64,000 bases of DNA from Megalobrama amblycephala (GCF_018812025.1 NC_063058.1:19584297-19648296); one strand, 5' to 3'. Counted from the stretch's first letter, positions 24,230 through 62,853 are shown. Program-made: numbers and translations. The notes: generated from the letters alone by a model not told the origin.

Positions 24230-25821
24230 GAGTATCCTTCAGTATGGACCCTGAAATGTCGCAGTCGTTTCTATTCATCGTTTAATACTATATAAAGTTT
24301 GTGTTTGTAGAGATAGTCTGCTGCTTGAGTTTATATGAAGTCGGTTGAGTGATGGAGCGCTGCAACACTAGTTTGACCTGTCATTCGACTGATGCGATGA
24401 GAGCAGGATGTTGTATTTCATAATTCGTTTTGCTCAATATAATCACTCATTTTGTGTCCATAACTCCATATCTTGTCCTTTTACTCGCCATTATGTTATA
24501 TTGCATAGAAACAGATGCATAAGAGCTGTCAGTTCATTTTTTTCTCATTGGTCCATCATGGATGCATCCACCATCAGGATGGCATTCAGGCTCTGTGTTC
24601 CCTGGCCTCTTGTGACTACTTTTAAGGCAGTGTTAAAATGCAGCCATCAGTCTGACAGCTGCGGAGTCTCCACACTCTGTTGATCATGCTGTGCTTGCAT
24701 GGCATGCTTGTTCATTGTGGTTAATTTGTGAAATTGGTACAGTATATGCCAGTTGCATGCCTGTGAAACTGAAAAGTGCCCTGAAAATGCTATCAAATCT
24801 CAGTTAATGGCCAAAGAAACACTTAAAGTGATGGTTCATCAAAAAATGAGAATTGCTTCCTGTATGACCTTCTGTCTTGTATGAAGTGTAATAGGATGTT
24901 AAACATAATGTTAAAGTTGCTCTTTTTTCCATTTTGTGATTCACAGAAAAAACTCAGATGGGTTTGAGATGACATGAGGGTGACTAAATTATGAAAAAAA
25001 TGTTCATTTTTGGATAGACTGGCTTGTATGCTTTGTCAGATGTTCCTAGTTTGATCCTACCCCAAGCATGTTTATGATTTTTATTTATTAAGTAGTATAA
25101 TAGTATATTAGCAAGGATTTTTACTATGAACTCTGACCCCGGTTTCATTGACAAGGTTTAAGCTAGTCATAGACTAAAATGCATGTTTGAGCTGTCTATC
25201 TGAAAGCAACTTGCACCGTCATATCTTAAAATATGTCAGTGCCATTGTTTTGTCTTAATATGCACATCAGTAATGTTTTATATAGGCACGTTTATAAAAG
25301 CTACTTAAATGTCCTAATTAAACTAAGGCCTAATCCTGGCTTAATCTAAACCCTGTCTGTGAAACCAGGCCTTAATGATTAACTCTCTAGTTAATTATAT
25401 ACCATTTTGGACCAGTTAGGCAAGTTAGCACTCTTCATATTCTGCAAATGCAAGCACATTTGCTTGTTTCTCAATTTTAATACATTATTAATAATTGTGC
25501 AATCTATTAATAATTAGAGTAAAGCATTCACATTAATATCTGCACATTCTTGCACTTAATTTGCATCAAGAACAAACTTAAACATTCATAACTTTAAATT
25601 AAAAAACAAAAAATTATATTTTTCAAAATGTTGTAAAATACCGTTTGGTCTGCAAAGTCTTTAACATTTGTTTATTATTGTCAATAAACAAAACAAAAAT
25701 GCTAACCAAAACATTCATACCTTTTAAATGGATGAAAAATTTGGTTTGATTTGGTAAATTGTATTACATTTGGCATATTTTTGCCAAAAATGCAAACCAA
25801 AATATTCATAACTTTTAATTG
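24230..25821. other. Probable first intron of ppip5k1, no features recognised
   Basis: AT-rich DNA with a degraded fragment at about 24824 (TTAAAGTGATGGTTCATC) related to the AAAGGGTTAGTTCACCC family. Confidence 0.45.
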
Positions 25822-26603
25822 TTAGTTCATCCAAAAATGAAAATAATGTCATTAATTACTCACCCTCATGTCGTTCTACACCTGTAAGACCTTCATTAAT
25901 CTTCGGAACACAAATTAAGATATTTTTGTTGAAATCCGATGGCTCAGCAAGGCCTGCATTGCCAGCAGTGACATTTCCTCTCTCAAGATCCATTAATGTA
26001 CTAAAAACATATTTAAATCAGTTCATGTGAGTTCAGTGGTTCAATATTAATATTATAAAGCAGCGAGAATATTTTTGGTGCGCCAAAAAAATAACGACTT
26101 ATATAGTGATGGTCGATTTCAAAACACTGCTTCAGGAAGCTTCGGAGCATAAATGAATCAGCGTGTCGAATCATGATTCGGATCACGCGTCAAACCGCCA
26201 AACTGCTGAGATCACGTGACTTTGACGCTCCGAACCGCTGATTCGACACGCTTATTCATACCGCTCCGAAGCTTCATGAAGCAGTGTTTTGAAATCGGCC
26301 ATCACTATATAAGTTGTTATTTTGGTTTTTTTTTGGCACACCAAAAATATTCTTGTCGCTTTATAATATTAATATTGAACCACTGAACTCACATGAACTG
26401 ATTTAAATATGTTTTTAGTACATTAATGGATCTTGAGAGAGGAAATGTCATTGCTGGCTATGCAGGCCTCACTGAGCCATCAGATTTCAACAAAAATATC
26501 TTCATTTATGTTCTGAAGATTAACGAAGGTTTTACGGGTGTAGAACAACATGAGGGTGATTAATAAATGACAGAATTTTCATTTTTGGGTGAACTAACCC
26601 TTT
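25822..26603. mobile_element. Complete palindromic element, AAAGGGTTAGTTCACCC family
   Basis: The two ~370-bp arms are nearly perfect reverse complements, meeting near 26215. Both contain CTTCATGAAGCAGTGTTTTG-like and GCCATCACTATATAAGT sequence. The right end is GAACTAACCCT followed by TTAA. It has no coding capacity and would fold into a long hairpin. Confidence 0.85.
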
Positions 26604-26605
26604 AA

Positions 26606-26609
<4 letters not shown>

Positions 26610-26676
<67 letters not shown>
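26610..26676. repeat. (TA)n microsatellite
   Basis: A TA run of about 65 bp directly abuts the right end of the palindromic element. Confidence 0.95.
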
Positions 26677-26681
<5 letters not shown>

Positions 26682-28599
26682 AACACACATACACACAAGA
26701 AAATATTGTGATTATATTAGATGAAAAAAATCGCGTTCAGTCATTGGTACGCAATTGCAAGGTTGTTGCAGTGCTGCTGTTGTCCTCTATATCTTAATGA
26801 TAAATGATTTATGGCAGAAATAACCTGTTAAATAGTGGCAATCTTCCCAGTCATAATAAGAGCAATTTGCAGGATATGATCTCAAAGGTCATTGGCTCTC
26901 TCTGCAAGTATCTACTGGACTGCTAGATTCATCATCATAGGATCATGTTGGCATGTTCATACGTTCTGGCCTCTGATTTGTTTCCTATGACGTGAGATGG
27001 AAATTTGCACCGAGTTGCTCTGATTTGGAAACAACAGATGCCTTGAAGGGACAGTTCACTCCAAAATGAAAATTCTGATGGCATTTAGTCGTCATGGACA
27101 GTACAAACCTTTTTGACTTTTTCTTCTGTGGAAAAGAAACTGGTTTTGTCCATACAATGAAAGTCAGTGGGGTCCAAACACAAATATTATACTAGGGATG
27201 CAACGGTTACTGCTTTTTCGATAAACCGGCAACCACAATAAAATTCTTGACAGTTAGTAATACCGTTACTGCTACCGTTAATGCATGCAGGTTTGAAAAA
27301 ACAAGAGAGTCAGTAAATGCCACCAAAATTCCAGACCAGCCCGACACAGCAACATCAACTCAACCAATGACACATGCTTGGGGTGGAGCTATCTGATTGT
27401 CTGACCAATAGCAGATAGGGGTGTGTTCAGAAGCATTTCTTTGCAATTCCAGAAATGACTTAACATTTAACAAGGCTGTAGAGACATAAACATAATGAAA
27501 ACTGTCCACTTAAGGATGAAAAATGAAGAAACATAGTAAACATTTACACAGTATGTGGTATTCAACATGCACTTAAACACTTAATTACTTTGACATGTTT
27601 GCATAACACAAAATCTAGATTGCACAACTGAAGAAGGCATGTCAAATACATTTTACATTAAGGGTGTTGTCTGTGTCAAAAGATATTTTTGCAAGCATTT
27701 GGTACCTCATCTTTGTTTCTGATCAGCGTTGTGTAAGTTAGGGTGTTGAAAATCTTTCAAAAGGCTTATATCTTTATATTATCTTGTAAAGATATCGGAC
27801 TCTGGTTCCTTAGTTGCTTTAGCTGTAAGTGATAGTAACATTTATTTATGAGTTTGTTTATCTCTGTGTGTGTTTTGCCTGACCCTGGGTCGCTGTAGAC
27901 GGCTTCCTCTCAACTTAATGTTCCCTGTCAACACGTCCACAGTGTGATGAGTTATCTTTGGAAGCCGTAGACCTCTGCATTTGATCCAAGTCTCACCCCT
28001 CCCCCAGATTCACCTCTGCCAGGGGCCTGTGGCTATTATTGGGCCCTAAGTCACATGCAAACTCTTTGGTATTTGTAGTATTCGTACAAACTGCAAAATA
28101 TGTCCGAGGAACATATCAATTTCATATCTGGATGGCTTGATGGGAGGTTATACATTGTGTAAAAAAGTAGCCCAGTGATAGTTTGGATTGAACTACAGCA
28201 CACTGTTTGTTTAGAGGGATAGTTAGCATGGCATGTATCAACATGGTATGGAAATATAATATGAAACGGCATATGTATGCAACAGTGCATTCTTTCCCTT
28301 GGTGTCAGCATACTGGAGGCGTCGCATCCCAAATTGTAGTCTAAGTGTAAATGTAAGACTTGTTTAACTACTGTAGAATTTTTATTAGCATTATATTAGC
28401 GGTACTTGCTAAGCCAAACATTATTTTTATTATTATTTTATCTAATTGAACTAAGGCTTTATCCTGTAAGCCTTGTCTGTGAAACTGGGCCATTTTTTTA
28501 CTACCCTTTTGAATGTTATTTCAGATAAAACATCTGCAAAATTAACACATATAGAAGAAAATGTGGTAACACTTAGAATAAGGTTATAGCCTAAAATGG
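26677..28599. other. Intronic or intergenic DNA with repeat fragments
   Basis: A hAT-like end TAGGGATGCAACGGTTAC occurs at about 27194. A fragment resembling 5310-5460 lies at 27330-27420. No exon is recognised. Confidence 0.5.
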
Positions 28600-28930
28600 A
28601 TCCAAATGGATCATTACAAACTGTTTGTGATGCACCATATCAGACTACGCAGGTATTGGATGTATTTTGTGGATGTTTGCTAACATTCGATTCTGAATGA
28701 GTTTGATAGCGTTCTGCACGGCTAATGTGGCTAAAGTTACACACTGTTGGAGAGACTCAATAAGAATGGAGAGGCATTTATGAATTATACAGACTGCAAG
28801 CGTTTTTTGGGTTAAAATGAAAATAGCGACGGCTCTGGTCTCTGTGAATACAGTAAGAAACAATAGTATCTTTAGCCACATTTAACAGTACAATAGCAAC
28901 ATGCTAACGAAACACGTTCAGAAAGATTTG
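28600..28930 (-). repeat. Truncated sixth copy of the AGGTGCC element
   Basis: This internal fragment shares ACACTGTTGGAGAGA, TTATGAATTATACAGACTGCAAG and AGCAACATGCTAACGAA with the five full copies, but has no terminal repeats. Confidence 0.75.
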
Positions 28931-29144
28931 CAAACATGATGAAATATAGCCTATATGAAATTGCATCATGGACAGTTGGTATCGATCCATCTTTGAAAAT
29001 TAAATTCCAAATCCTGTGTTTTACTGACCCTCGTGTGCAAAGCAGTCTGGTGTAAAATGACTTGCACATACTGGTATATGAATTTATCTGGACACATTCC
29101 CTTCATAAATAAAATTACAACACCATCCTTAGTGGCTCAGATGC

Positions 29145-30083
29145 TAGGGGACCTATTTTAACGATCTAAATGCAAAGTGTAAAGCGCACGGCGCAGGTGC
29201 ACTCAGGGCGTGTCCAAATCCACTTTTGCTATTTTAACGACGGAAAAACGGTCCGTGCGCCGGGGCGCATTTTTGAAATGGGTTGTCCCTATTCTCTTAA
29301 TGAGTAATGGGCGTAAACGTTCAATAAACCAATCAGAGTGTCATCTCCCATTCCCTTTAAGAGCGAGATGCGCTCGCACCATGGCGGATTGCTATTTACA
29401 TGGCGGAATTTGTTGGCGGAAAAGCTGAGCGCTTTTCAAGCGAAGAAACTGATCTGCTCGTGCGTGAAGTTAAAGCGGGCTTGCAAATAGCTCCGCGTGA
29501 TGAGTCAGTTAATATATATGTGTGTGTATTGGCACGATTGTTCAATTAATTAGCCAATTTCGTAGTAATAGTAATAGGCTGAATTGAAAATAGGTAGCCT
29601 AATTCTAATACACGCAATGACTATTCATCATTACATTTTTATATTTATGTAGCCCTCACAATAATATTCTTGCACTGTAATCCTTTTGTTTTTAATATTT
29701 GGCATGTTTGTGTGATACGCATCCCTGTGTGTAATAAACAAAGTCAACGCGCACTGTGGACGCGCCCAGAGGCGCAGTTTCTACCAACGCGCTCTAACAA
29801 AAAAATATTGCGCCATTGACTTTAGACTTTAGACCAGGTTTGAGTTGGTCTATGGCGCAGTCTATTTTCAGCTCCTTAAAATAGCAATGCGCCGGCAATG
29901 CGCCTGAACACACCTCTTTTTTAGACCAGCACCCCCATGGGGGCACTAACTGGGCCAAATGCATTTACTAATTTAAGGACATGGCGCTGAACGGGAAAAC
30001 GCGAACGGCGCCGGACGCAAACTAGCAAACACACTTGCGCTGCGCCTTGCGTCGCATTGTGCCAGGTGTATTATAGGGCCCTA
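29145..30083. mobile_element. Harbinger-like element with Myb-like first exon
   Basis: The ends CTAGGGGACCTATTTTAACG and GTGTATTATAGGGCCCTAG are imperfect inverted repeats. The interior is unusually GC-rich (GCGCC, GGCGCA words). It contains a short Myb/SANT-like frame at 29400-29549. The transposase gene is absent. Confidence 0.6.
29400..29549 (+). pseudogene. Myb/SANT-like fragment of a transposon
   Basis: The 49-codon frame begins MAEFVGGKAERFSSEETDLL and continues VREVKAG. The FSSEETDLLVREVKA string is the start of the Myb-like DNA-binding domain found in Harbinger/PIF elements. The rest of the domain is missing, so it is a relic. Confidence 0.5.
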
Positions 30084-30125
30084 GGAGTTTATGGAGACTC
30101 ATATTTTTACTATTATAGCCGTTAA

Positions 30126-30498
30126 AGGTGCTCTAAGTGATGTCACGCGTTTTTAGGCCAAAACATTTTTTGTCACATACAGCAAACATCTCCTCACTAT
30201 CTGCTAGCTGCCTGTCCCCTGAACACACTGTAAAAAAACGCGGTCTCTGTAGTCGCCACAAGCTCCGAAAACGGCAATAAAAACAAACTGGTGCAGCCTG
30301 GACCACGAATCATAATAAACATGCTCCAGCCAATAACCGCCAAGAATGATTTTAAATGCGCGTTCATGACTGTTTCAGGAAGCACGGAGGGGAGGGGGAG
30401 GAGGAGGAGAAGGGAGGGTCTAGCTAGCCTCTGTTTTGTTTGACAACACTTCGAACGTCAACAGGAAGTTACTCCACCAAGGATCGCTTAGTGCACCT
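30126..30498. mobile_element. TTAA-flanked element with AGGTGCTCTAAGTGATG ends
   Basis: The 373-bp element starts AGGTGCTCTAAGTGAT, ends ATCGCTTAGTGCACCT, and lies between TTAA at 30122-30125 and 30499-30502. It is a distinct family from the AGGTGCC element despite the shared first bases. Confidence 0.8.
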
Positions 30499-30502
30499 TT
30501 AA

Positions 30503-31418
30503 GATCAGTGATAATGTTTACATAACTGAGACATATCACGAGCTCAGGGACGGACGTTCTTGAGTGCTGCTGTCCTGCAGAGTTCTGCTCCGACCCAACT
30601 CGCCTTTCTTCACGTAGCTTTAGTAATCCTGAAGACATTCAAGTGTGTTTGATCAGGGTTGTAGCTAAACTATGCAGGACAGCTGCACTCCAGGACCAGT
30701 GTCACTGGTACACTGTTGTCGTTTGCGAAAACAAAATGGTGGCACCTTGGGTGGAAACATACAGATTTAGGGGGCAGTAATATTATAATAAGATCCCGTA
30801 GGAACGTCACTAGGGGAGGAAAATCTGAGCGGCTCATTTTTTCACAGAAAGGCTTACTAAAACAAAGTTACTGGGTTGACCTTTTTCACGTTTTCTGGTT
30901 TGGTAGATGCACTGGGGACCCGATTATAGCACTTAAGTACATAAAACGGCAGATTTTCATGATATGTCCGCTTTAATGAATTTAACATTTAATGTAAAAT
31001 TTCAAAAGTATTTAATGATGCTCCACAAATACAATACATACTGTAATATACAATACTATCCAAAGTTTGGGGTTGGAAAGAAGTCTCTTATCTTCATCAA
31101 GGCTGCATTTATTTGATCAAAAATACAGTAAAACAGTAATGTTATGAAATATGTAAGGAATAATTGATGAAAGGCCATTGAATTACTTGAAAAATAAAGC
31201 ACACCTGACGTGGTAATTCAGCCATAGCATGAAAACTGTGATACTTTTTTCAGCATTTTATTTAGAAAAAAAAAATCAAAATAACAGCGATTTTCTAACA
31301 TTATAAATGTCTGAATAAAATTTAATATTAATTTATTCCTAAAACAATCTTACTGACTCTAAATGTTGTGCATAAATATATTAACTTATATTGTGTGTTG
31401 TATCTTACTTTATTCCAG
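30503..31418. other. Intronic DNA upstream of the ppip5k1 start exon
   Basis: It contains a fragment of the Tc1-like foldback family at about 31034-31390 (AGGCTGCATTTATTTGATCA, AAATACAGTAAAACAGTAAT). It ends at the acceptor TTTATTCCAG (31418). Confidence 0.6.
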
Positions 31419-31672
31419 GTAAGAACAGGAAGAGATTTTGTGAGAGAAATTAATCTGCATAAATTCAAAATATTCCTGGTTTTGGAAGGATGACACCAAA
31501 TCTGTAAGGATTAAACACACCATCATTTTCTAAGACAACCCAAGCTTTGAAGTCACTTCAGGAGCCTCATCCAACTGAATTACACACCTCATCTGTCGAA
31601 TGTTTCCACCACTGAGCTTCAGCACGAGATGGTGTTCTGGGAATTTGACTGTTTGACAGAGACTCGACAGAA

Positions 31673-56675
<25,003 letters not shown>

Positions 56676-57479
56676 GTATGTTTGGAGTCCATGTTTTTTT
56701 TTTTTTTTTTTTTTGGGGGGGGGGTTTTTGACACTCTCCTGCATGTCCTCTGCCGTTGCTTCAACATAGCATTCGTAATTTAGCACCGTTTGTGATTTTT
56801 GTTTCATTCTTTTCATAAATTAGGGAGGCTTTCCTTCATCTTTTTCCTTTGAATTCACAAGACACACCCATCTTAATTCATTCCTCCTGATTGGCTAGAT
56901 GCATGGGTTGTGTACTGAATATATCTCTCGATATATTGTTGTTCGTGTGACCACCTTTCATGTTGATCCACTTAATTTAGAAGTGGTTAACCCTTCCACC
57001 ACCATTACTGCTTTACTGATCACATAACTTATGCATTACTTTAAATGCAAAAATAGGCATCTTAATTGCAAAAAAAAAAAAAAAAAAAATTCTTAAAATT
57101 AAAGGACTTATTATGCTTTTTTATATTTTCAACTTTCTTTAGTGAGTAATGTTGCTGTTTGTGTATGAAAAAGATCACTCCAAAGGGAGTTATTCTCTAT
57201 ATCAGTAAGCACTGTTTCGGAACTCCCTTGAAAAATCTCGATTTGTTTTATTCCAGGATCAAACACGTCACAATGTTCCTCATTTAAGTAATTCCCGCCC
57301 AAGGCATACGCAAAAAAAGAGGCGAGGCCTGGCTGAGTTGCATTGATAGTGTGTTGAAACTCGCGGTTATAGTAAAGGTCCTTCATGGCAAAAGTCTGAT
57401 GTGTATTAATCCGTTGTGAAAATTTTTTCAAAACAATACAAAATGGACTCTTCAAGCAATTAATATTAATTGATTTTAA

Positions 57480-58440
57480 AGGTGTCATTGAATGTTTTTT
57501 TTACAAGATGTAATATAAGTCTAAGGTGTCCCCCTGAATGTGTCTGTGAAGTTGCAGCTCAAAATACCCCATAGATTTTTTTTAATTAATTTTTTTAACT
57601 GCCTATTTTGGGGCATAATTAGAAATGCGCCGATTCAGGCTGCGGCCCCTTTAATTGCTTGCGCTCTCCGCCCCCTCCCGAGCTCTCGACTCTATCATTG
57701 CATAAACAAAGTTCACACAGCTAATATAACCCTCAAAATGGATCTTTACAAAGTGTTCGTCATGCAGCATGTCTAATCGCTTAAGTATAGTATTTATTTG
57801 GATGTTTACATTTGATTCTGAATGAGTTTGAGGCTATGCTCCGTGGCTAACGGCTAATGCTACACTGTTGGAGAGATTTATAAAGAATGAAGTTGTGTTT
57901 ATGAATTATACAGACTGCAAGTGTTTAAAAATGAAAATAGCGACGACTCTCCAGTCTCCGTGAATACAGTAATAAACGATGGTAACTTTAACCACATTTA
58001 ACAGTACATTAGCAACATGCTAACGAAATATTTAGAAAGACAATTTACAAATATCACTAAAAATATCATGTTATCATGGATCATGTCAGTTATTATTGCT
58101 CCATCTGCCATTTTTCGCTGTTGTCCTTGCTTGCTTACCTAGTCTGATTCAGCTGTGCACAGATCCAGACGTTAATACTGGCTGCCCTTGTCTAATGGCT
58201 TGATCATGGGCTGGCATATGCAAATATTGGGGGCGTACATATTAATGATCCCGACTGTTACGTAACAGTCGGTGTTATGTTGAGATTCGCCTGTTTTTCG
58301 GAGGTCTTTTAAACAAATGAGATTTATATAAGAAGGAGGAAACAATGGTGTTTGAGACTCACTGTATGTCATTTCCATGTACTGAACTCTTGTTATTCAA
58401 CTATGCCTAGGTAAATTCAATTTTCAATTCGATGGCACCT
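57480..58440 (-). mobile_element. TTAA-flanked element (TIR AGGTGCC), copy 5, inverted and nested
   Basis: 961 bp with TTAA at 57476-57479 and 58441-58444, inserted within the outer element. The palindrome around TTACGTAA is intact at 58251-58272. Confidence 0.88.
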
Positions 58441-58560
58441 TTAAATGGTTGTGAAGAGATTTATTCATCTCTTTGTATTCCGCACATTGTTTGTCAAGTG
58501 GATCAACTTGTCAGACGGCATTCTGGATTTTGGCGTTCACTTCAAGTCAGTAACCTCTCA

Positions 58561-58636
58561 AAATGCTTGCTACGGATGCGAAAAACGCAGAAAATTGAAA
58601 ATGCTTGCTACAGATGCGAAAAATGCAGAAAATTGA
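58561..58636. repeat. 38-bp tandem duplication
   Basis: Two adjacent 38-bp units (58561-58598 and 58599-58636) containing AAATGCTTGCTAC and GCAGAAAATTG differ at two positions. Confidence 0.93.
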
Positions 58637-60035
58637 ACCTGATCTGAATTTTTTATGACGGACAAAAGTTTCGGAGGCAGTGTGTAAATGTGATTGACAC
58701 AACATGAGGTCGTATTTATTTTTTTAATGTGCAAAAATTTCGGATGAGAATTTCGTACTCAGTGGCCAAGGACCTTTAGAGGCGTGACATTTCCAAAACG
58801 CGCTCAAAGAGGTTGACAAATCACAACACACGATCAATCCAGCCGGCCAATCAGAGCACAATGCACTTTTCAGAAGGAGTGGCTTCATAGAGACCAGAAC
58901 TAAACAGAGCGTTACTGACAGACTGGGAAGAGAGGTGCCGCAACAATATAAAATATGTGGAAAAAATGTGTTTTTGAACATTCAAGCATGAAAACCTATT
59001 CTAGTAGACCCCAAAAACAAAATACATGGGCATAATAGGTCCTCTTTTAAATATTAAAACATTCTTAAAAAATGTATTAATTATAAAAATTATAACTGTA
59101 AAACAAGACAAAAATATATTTATTGTAGTTTGGATACAGTTCTTTGCATGATGATCATAGTTGCTAATGGGGTGAGGGTTAACATTTTTTTTTTTTTTTT
59201 TTTTTTTTCCCACTTGATTCATTATCTTGATTGCAATAAAATTATATGAAAATGATGTTTTTTAACAAACCTGAATGTTGTATGTGGGCATTATATTTGC
59301 ATGCTCTTATTGATTGTTTCTTATCCTGTACATCTTATCATTAAGAAGCTGGCATTTATGGTGTCAAAGTTTCAGTTAATGTTTACCAAGCATTTGACTT
59401 TTGCTTAGTTTTGCCTTTTGAGATACAAAATGTTTAAGATGATCATTATACTCATTCCAAGTTTGCTCATGAAAAAAAGTCTGTTGCTGATGGACTGAAC
59501 CCTTGTGAAATGAAACAAATGTTTAGCACTAGGCTTTTTTCCATCCATTTCCTCTGTCTTTTTTGAATGTTCATGTCTCTGTAGGGAATCTAGTTCAGTT
59601 GGGTTTTGGTGAGGTTGAAGTGTTTTTCTCAACTCAGTACAGCCTAGGGAAGAGTTGAAATGATCAAACACTGCTTATTTCATTTGACAGTTTAACACTG
59701 CTTGAGGGAAACTAATTATTTGCTACAAATCTAAAAGTCCAGACAGGCCATCCATGTGTTCCCTATCAACATGTGTCAGTAGTTTTTCCGGTCTTTTAGC
59801 ATATTTGACAAGATTGAGGAAGATTGTCTATTGACATGCTGTCAGCACAAATGAAAAATCCAGTTTTTCCACTGATACAGTGTTAGTAGTGCATCAGGAC
59901 TAGGTTTTGCATTTTAATTTATAGTAAAATTGCAGGCTGTAATGGATGATGCAGTTGAACTTGTTGGCCTACTGTTGAGAAAAATCCATTTATTATTAAT
60001 TTAAAGTGAGAAAAATGTTGGGGTGACGCATTTAA

Positions 60036-61080
60036 AGGGTTAGTTCACTCAAAAATGAAAATTCTGTCATTTATCACTCACTCATGTCTTTCCAAAACCT
60101 TAAAGGGTTAGTTCACCCAAAAATGAAAATTCTGTCATTAATTACTCACCCTCATGCCGTTCCACACCCGTAAGACCTTAATTAATCTTCTGGAACACAA
60201 ATTAAGATATTTTAGTTGAAATCCGATGGCTCAGTGAGGCCTCCATAGGGAACAATGACACTTCCTCTCTCAAGATCCATAAATGGTACTAAAAACAGAT
60301 TTAAATCAGTTCATGTGAGTACAGTGGTTCAATATTAATATTATAAAGCGACGAGAATATTTTTGGTGTGCCAAAACAAAACAAAATAACGACTTATTTA
60401 GTGATGGCCGATTTCAAAACACTGCTTCATGAAGATTCGGAGCATTATGAATCAGCGTATCGAATCTGCTGTTCGGAGCACCAAAGTCACATGATTTCAG
60501 CAGTTTGGCAGTTTGACACGATCCGAATCATGATTTGATACACTGATTCATTTATGCTAAGAAGCTTCCTGAAGCAGTGTTTTGAAATTGGCCATCACTA
60601 TAAGTCGTTATTTTGTTTTTTTTGGCACACCAAAAATATTCTCGTCGCTTTATAATATTAATATTGAACCACTGTACTCACATGAACTGATTTAAATATG
60701 TTTTTAGTACATTAATGGATCTTGAAAGAGGAAATGTCATTGCTCCCTATGGAGGCATCGGATTTCAACTAAAATATCTTAATTTGTGTTCTGAAGATTA
60801 GCGAAGGTCTTACGGGTGTAGAACAGCATGAGGGTGAGTAATAGATGACAGAATTTTCATTTTTGGGTGAACTAACCCTTTAAGACATTCGTTCATCTTC
60901 AGAACACAAATGAAGATCTTTTTGATGAAATCTGAGAGTTTTCTGTCCCTCCGTTGACAGTCTACACAATTACCACTTTCAAGCCCCAGAAAGGTAGTAA
61001 AGACATCATTAAAGTACTCCATGTGACTCCAGTGGTTCAACATAAATTTTAGGAAGCGACACGAGTGTTTTGTTTGCACA
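60036..61080. mobile_element. AAAGGGTTAGTTCACCC element with a second copy inserted in it
   Basis: The outer copy occupies 60036-60109 and resumes at 60884 (GACATTCGTTCATCTTCAGA). A complete inner copy occupies 60114-60879, with TTAA on both sides (60110-60113, 60880-60883). The inner copy is strongly palindromic. Confidence 0.82.
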
Positions 61081-61979
61081 AAAAATATAATTTACCACTT
61101 TATTTACAAAATATGAATCTCCAATGCAGACCAACTTACTCAAGTCAGTAAAATCATTAAACACAATCGGATGCCGCCTGCTAACCTTACTGAGAAATAA
61201 AGCACAATCATCCAGGATTTGAATTTCTGTGACTTCAGTGTGAGATTCTGACCTTTTGACTACCTAAGCATGTTGCACTATTAATGTCAGTCATTTTATT
61301 TATTATAATTTTTTGGAATTACTTTCTATATAATTATTAATTATTATAATTTTATTGATGTCAGTCATTTTATTTATTATAAATTTAGTTATTTTGTTGA
61401 ATTACTATTTGTATAATTATTAATTATTATAATTTGATTTGACATCAGTGGCATTTTGCATTAATGTCAGTTTTATTTATTATTAATTTTGTATTTTTTA
61501 TTTATTAATTTTGTAATTTATTATTATTTGTTATAAATTGTAATTTGATATCAGTACCATTTTGCTCCAGTTAATTTTGCTTAGTTAATTCATTAATTTT
61601 GTAATTTATTAAATTACTATTTATAAAATTATTAGTAATTATTGTAATTTGACATCAGTAGCATTTTACACTTTTAATGCCAGTTTTTATTACAAATTAT
61701 TGTAACTTTATTTCATTATTATTTATGTAATTATATTTAATTACTTTTAATTGGTAATATAAATTTATTTGGGCTGTTTCTTCAGTCTAAAAACAGATAA
61801 GTATACCAGTTATATAATACAGAGGCAAAAGTTTGTATTTTATGCATGCTCTGTGAAATTAGTTGGATGCTTAGTACTTGCATAGAACAGAAGTGCATGG
61901 AAAATTGCTTCAGGTCAAGATTATTGCTGCTTGTTACAGCTGACTTTGAAAGAACAATTTGCAGTGTTATGAAACTTAA

Positions 61980-62853
61980 AGGGTTAATTCATCCAAAAAT
62001 GAAAACTCTGTCATTAATTTCTTTCATGTCATTCTAAACCCGTAAGACCTTCATTCATCTTCAGAACACAAATTAAGATATTTTTGATGAAATCACATTG
62101 CTCAGTGAGGCCTGCATTGACAGCAAGATAATTAACACTATCAATGCCCAGAAAGCTACTAAAAACATATTTAAAACAGTTCATGTGACTACGGTGGTTC
62201 AATCTTAATGTTGTGAAGCGACAATAATATTTTTTGTGCGCCAGAACCCCCAAAATAACGAATTTATTCAACAATATCCAGTGATGGGTGATTTCAAAAT
62301 ACTGCTTCATGAAGCTTCGAAGCTTTACAATTATGTTGTTTCGAATCAGTGGTTCGGAGCGTGTATCAAACTGCCAAAGTCACATGAACCATTGAAATTT
62401 TGAAACACTTATGACGTAACGAAGCCTCGTTTACTTGAAATCATGTGACTTTGGCAGTTTTTATTCACGTTCCGAACCACTGATTCAAAGCAAAAGATTC
62501 GTAAAGCTTTGAAGCTTCATGAAGCAGTGTTTTGAAATCGCCCATCACTAGATATTGTTGAATAAAGTCGTTATTTTGTTTTTTTGGTGCACAAAAAGTA
62601 TTCTCGTCAATTCATAACATTAAGGTTGAACCACTGTAGTCACATGAACTGTTTTAAATATGTCTTTAGTAGCTTTCTGGGCATCTGAAAGTGTTAATTA
62701 TCTTGCTGTCAATGGAGGCCTCACTGAGCTATCGCATTTGATCAAAAATATCTTAATTTGTGTTTCAAAGATGAACGAAGGTCTTACGGGTGTAGAACGA
62801 CATGAGGGTGAGTAATTAATGACAGAATTTTCATTTTTGGGTAAACCAACCCT
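61980..62853. mobile_element. Palindromic element, AAAGGGTTAGTTCACCC family
   Basis: The left end follows TTAA (61976-61979); at the right end the TTAA has decayed to TTCA. Both arms carry GAAGCTTCGAAGCTTTAC-type sequence and meet near 62430. Confidence 0.8.

Larger units (their letters stand above)
57103..59046. mobile_element. TTAA-flanked outer element, AGGACTTATTATGC ends
   Basis: The left end is AGGACTTATTATGC after TTAA (57099-57102); the right end is GCATAATAGGTCCTCTT before TTAA (59047-59050). It hosts copy 5 of the AGGTGCC element. A 119-codon minus-strand frame at 57129-57488 lies in it and matches no family I know. Confidence 0.7.

Noticed and set aside
57129..57488. 119-codon minus-strand frame
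   Set aside because: It lies in the left arm of a TTAA transposon, matches no protein family I recognise, and has no splice partners; probably chance or transposon relic.
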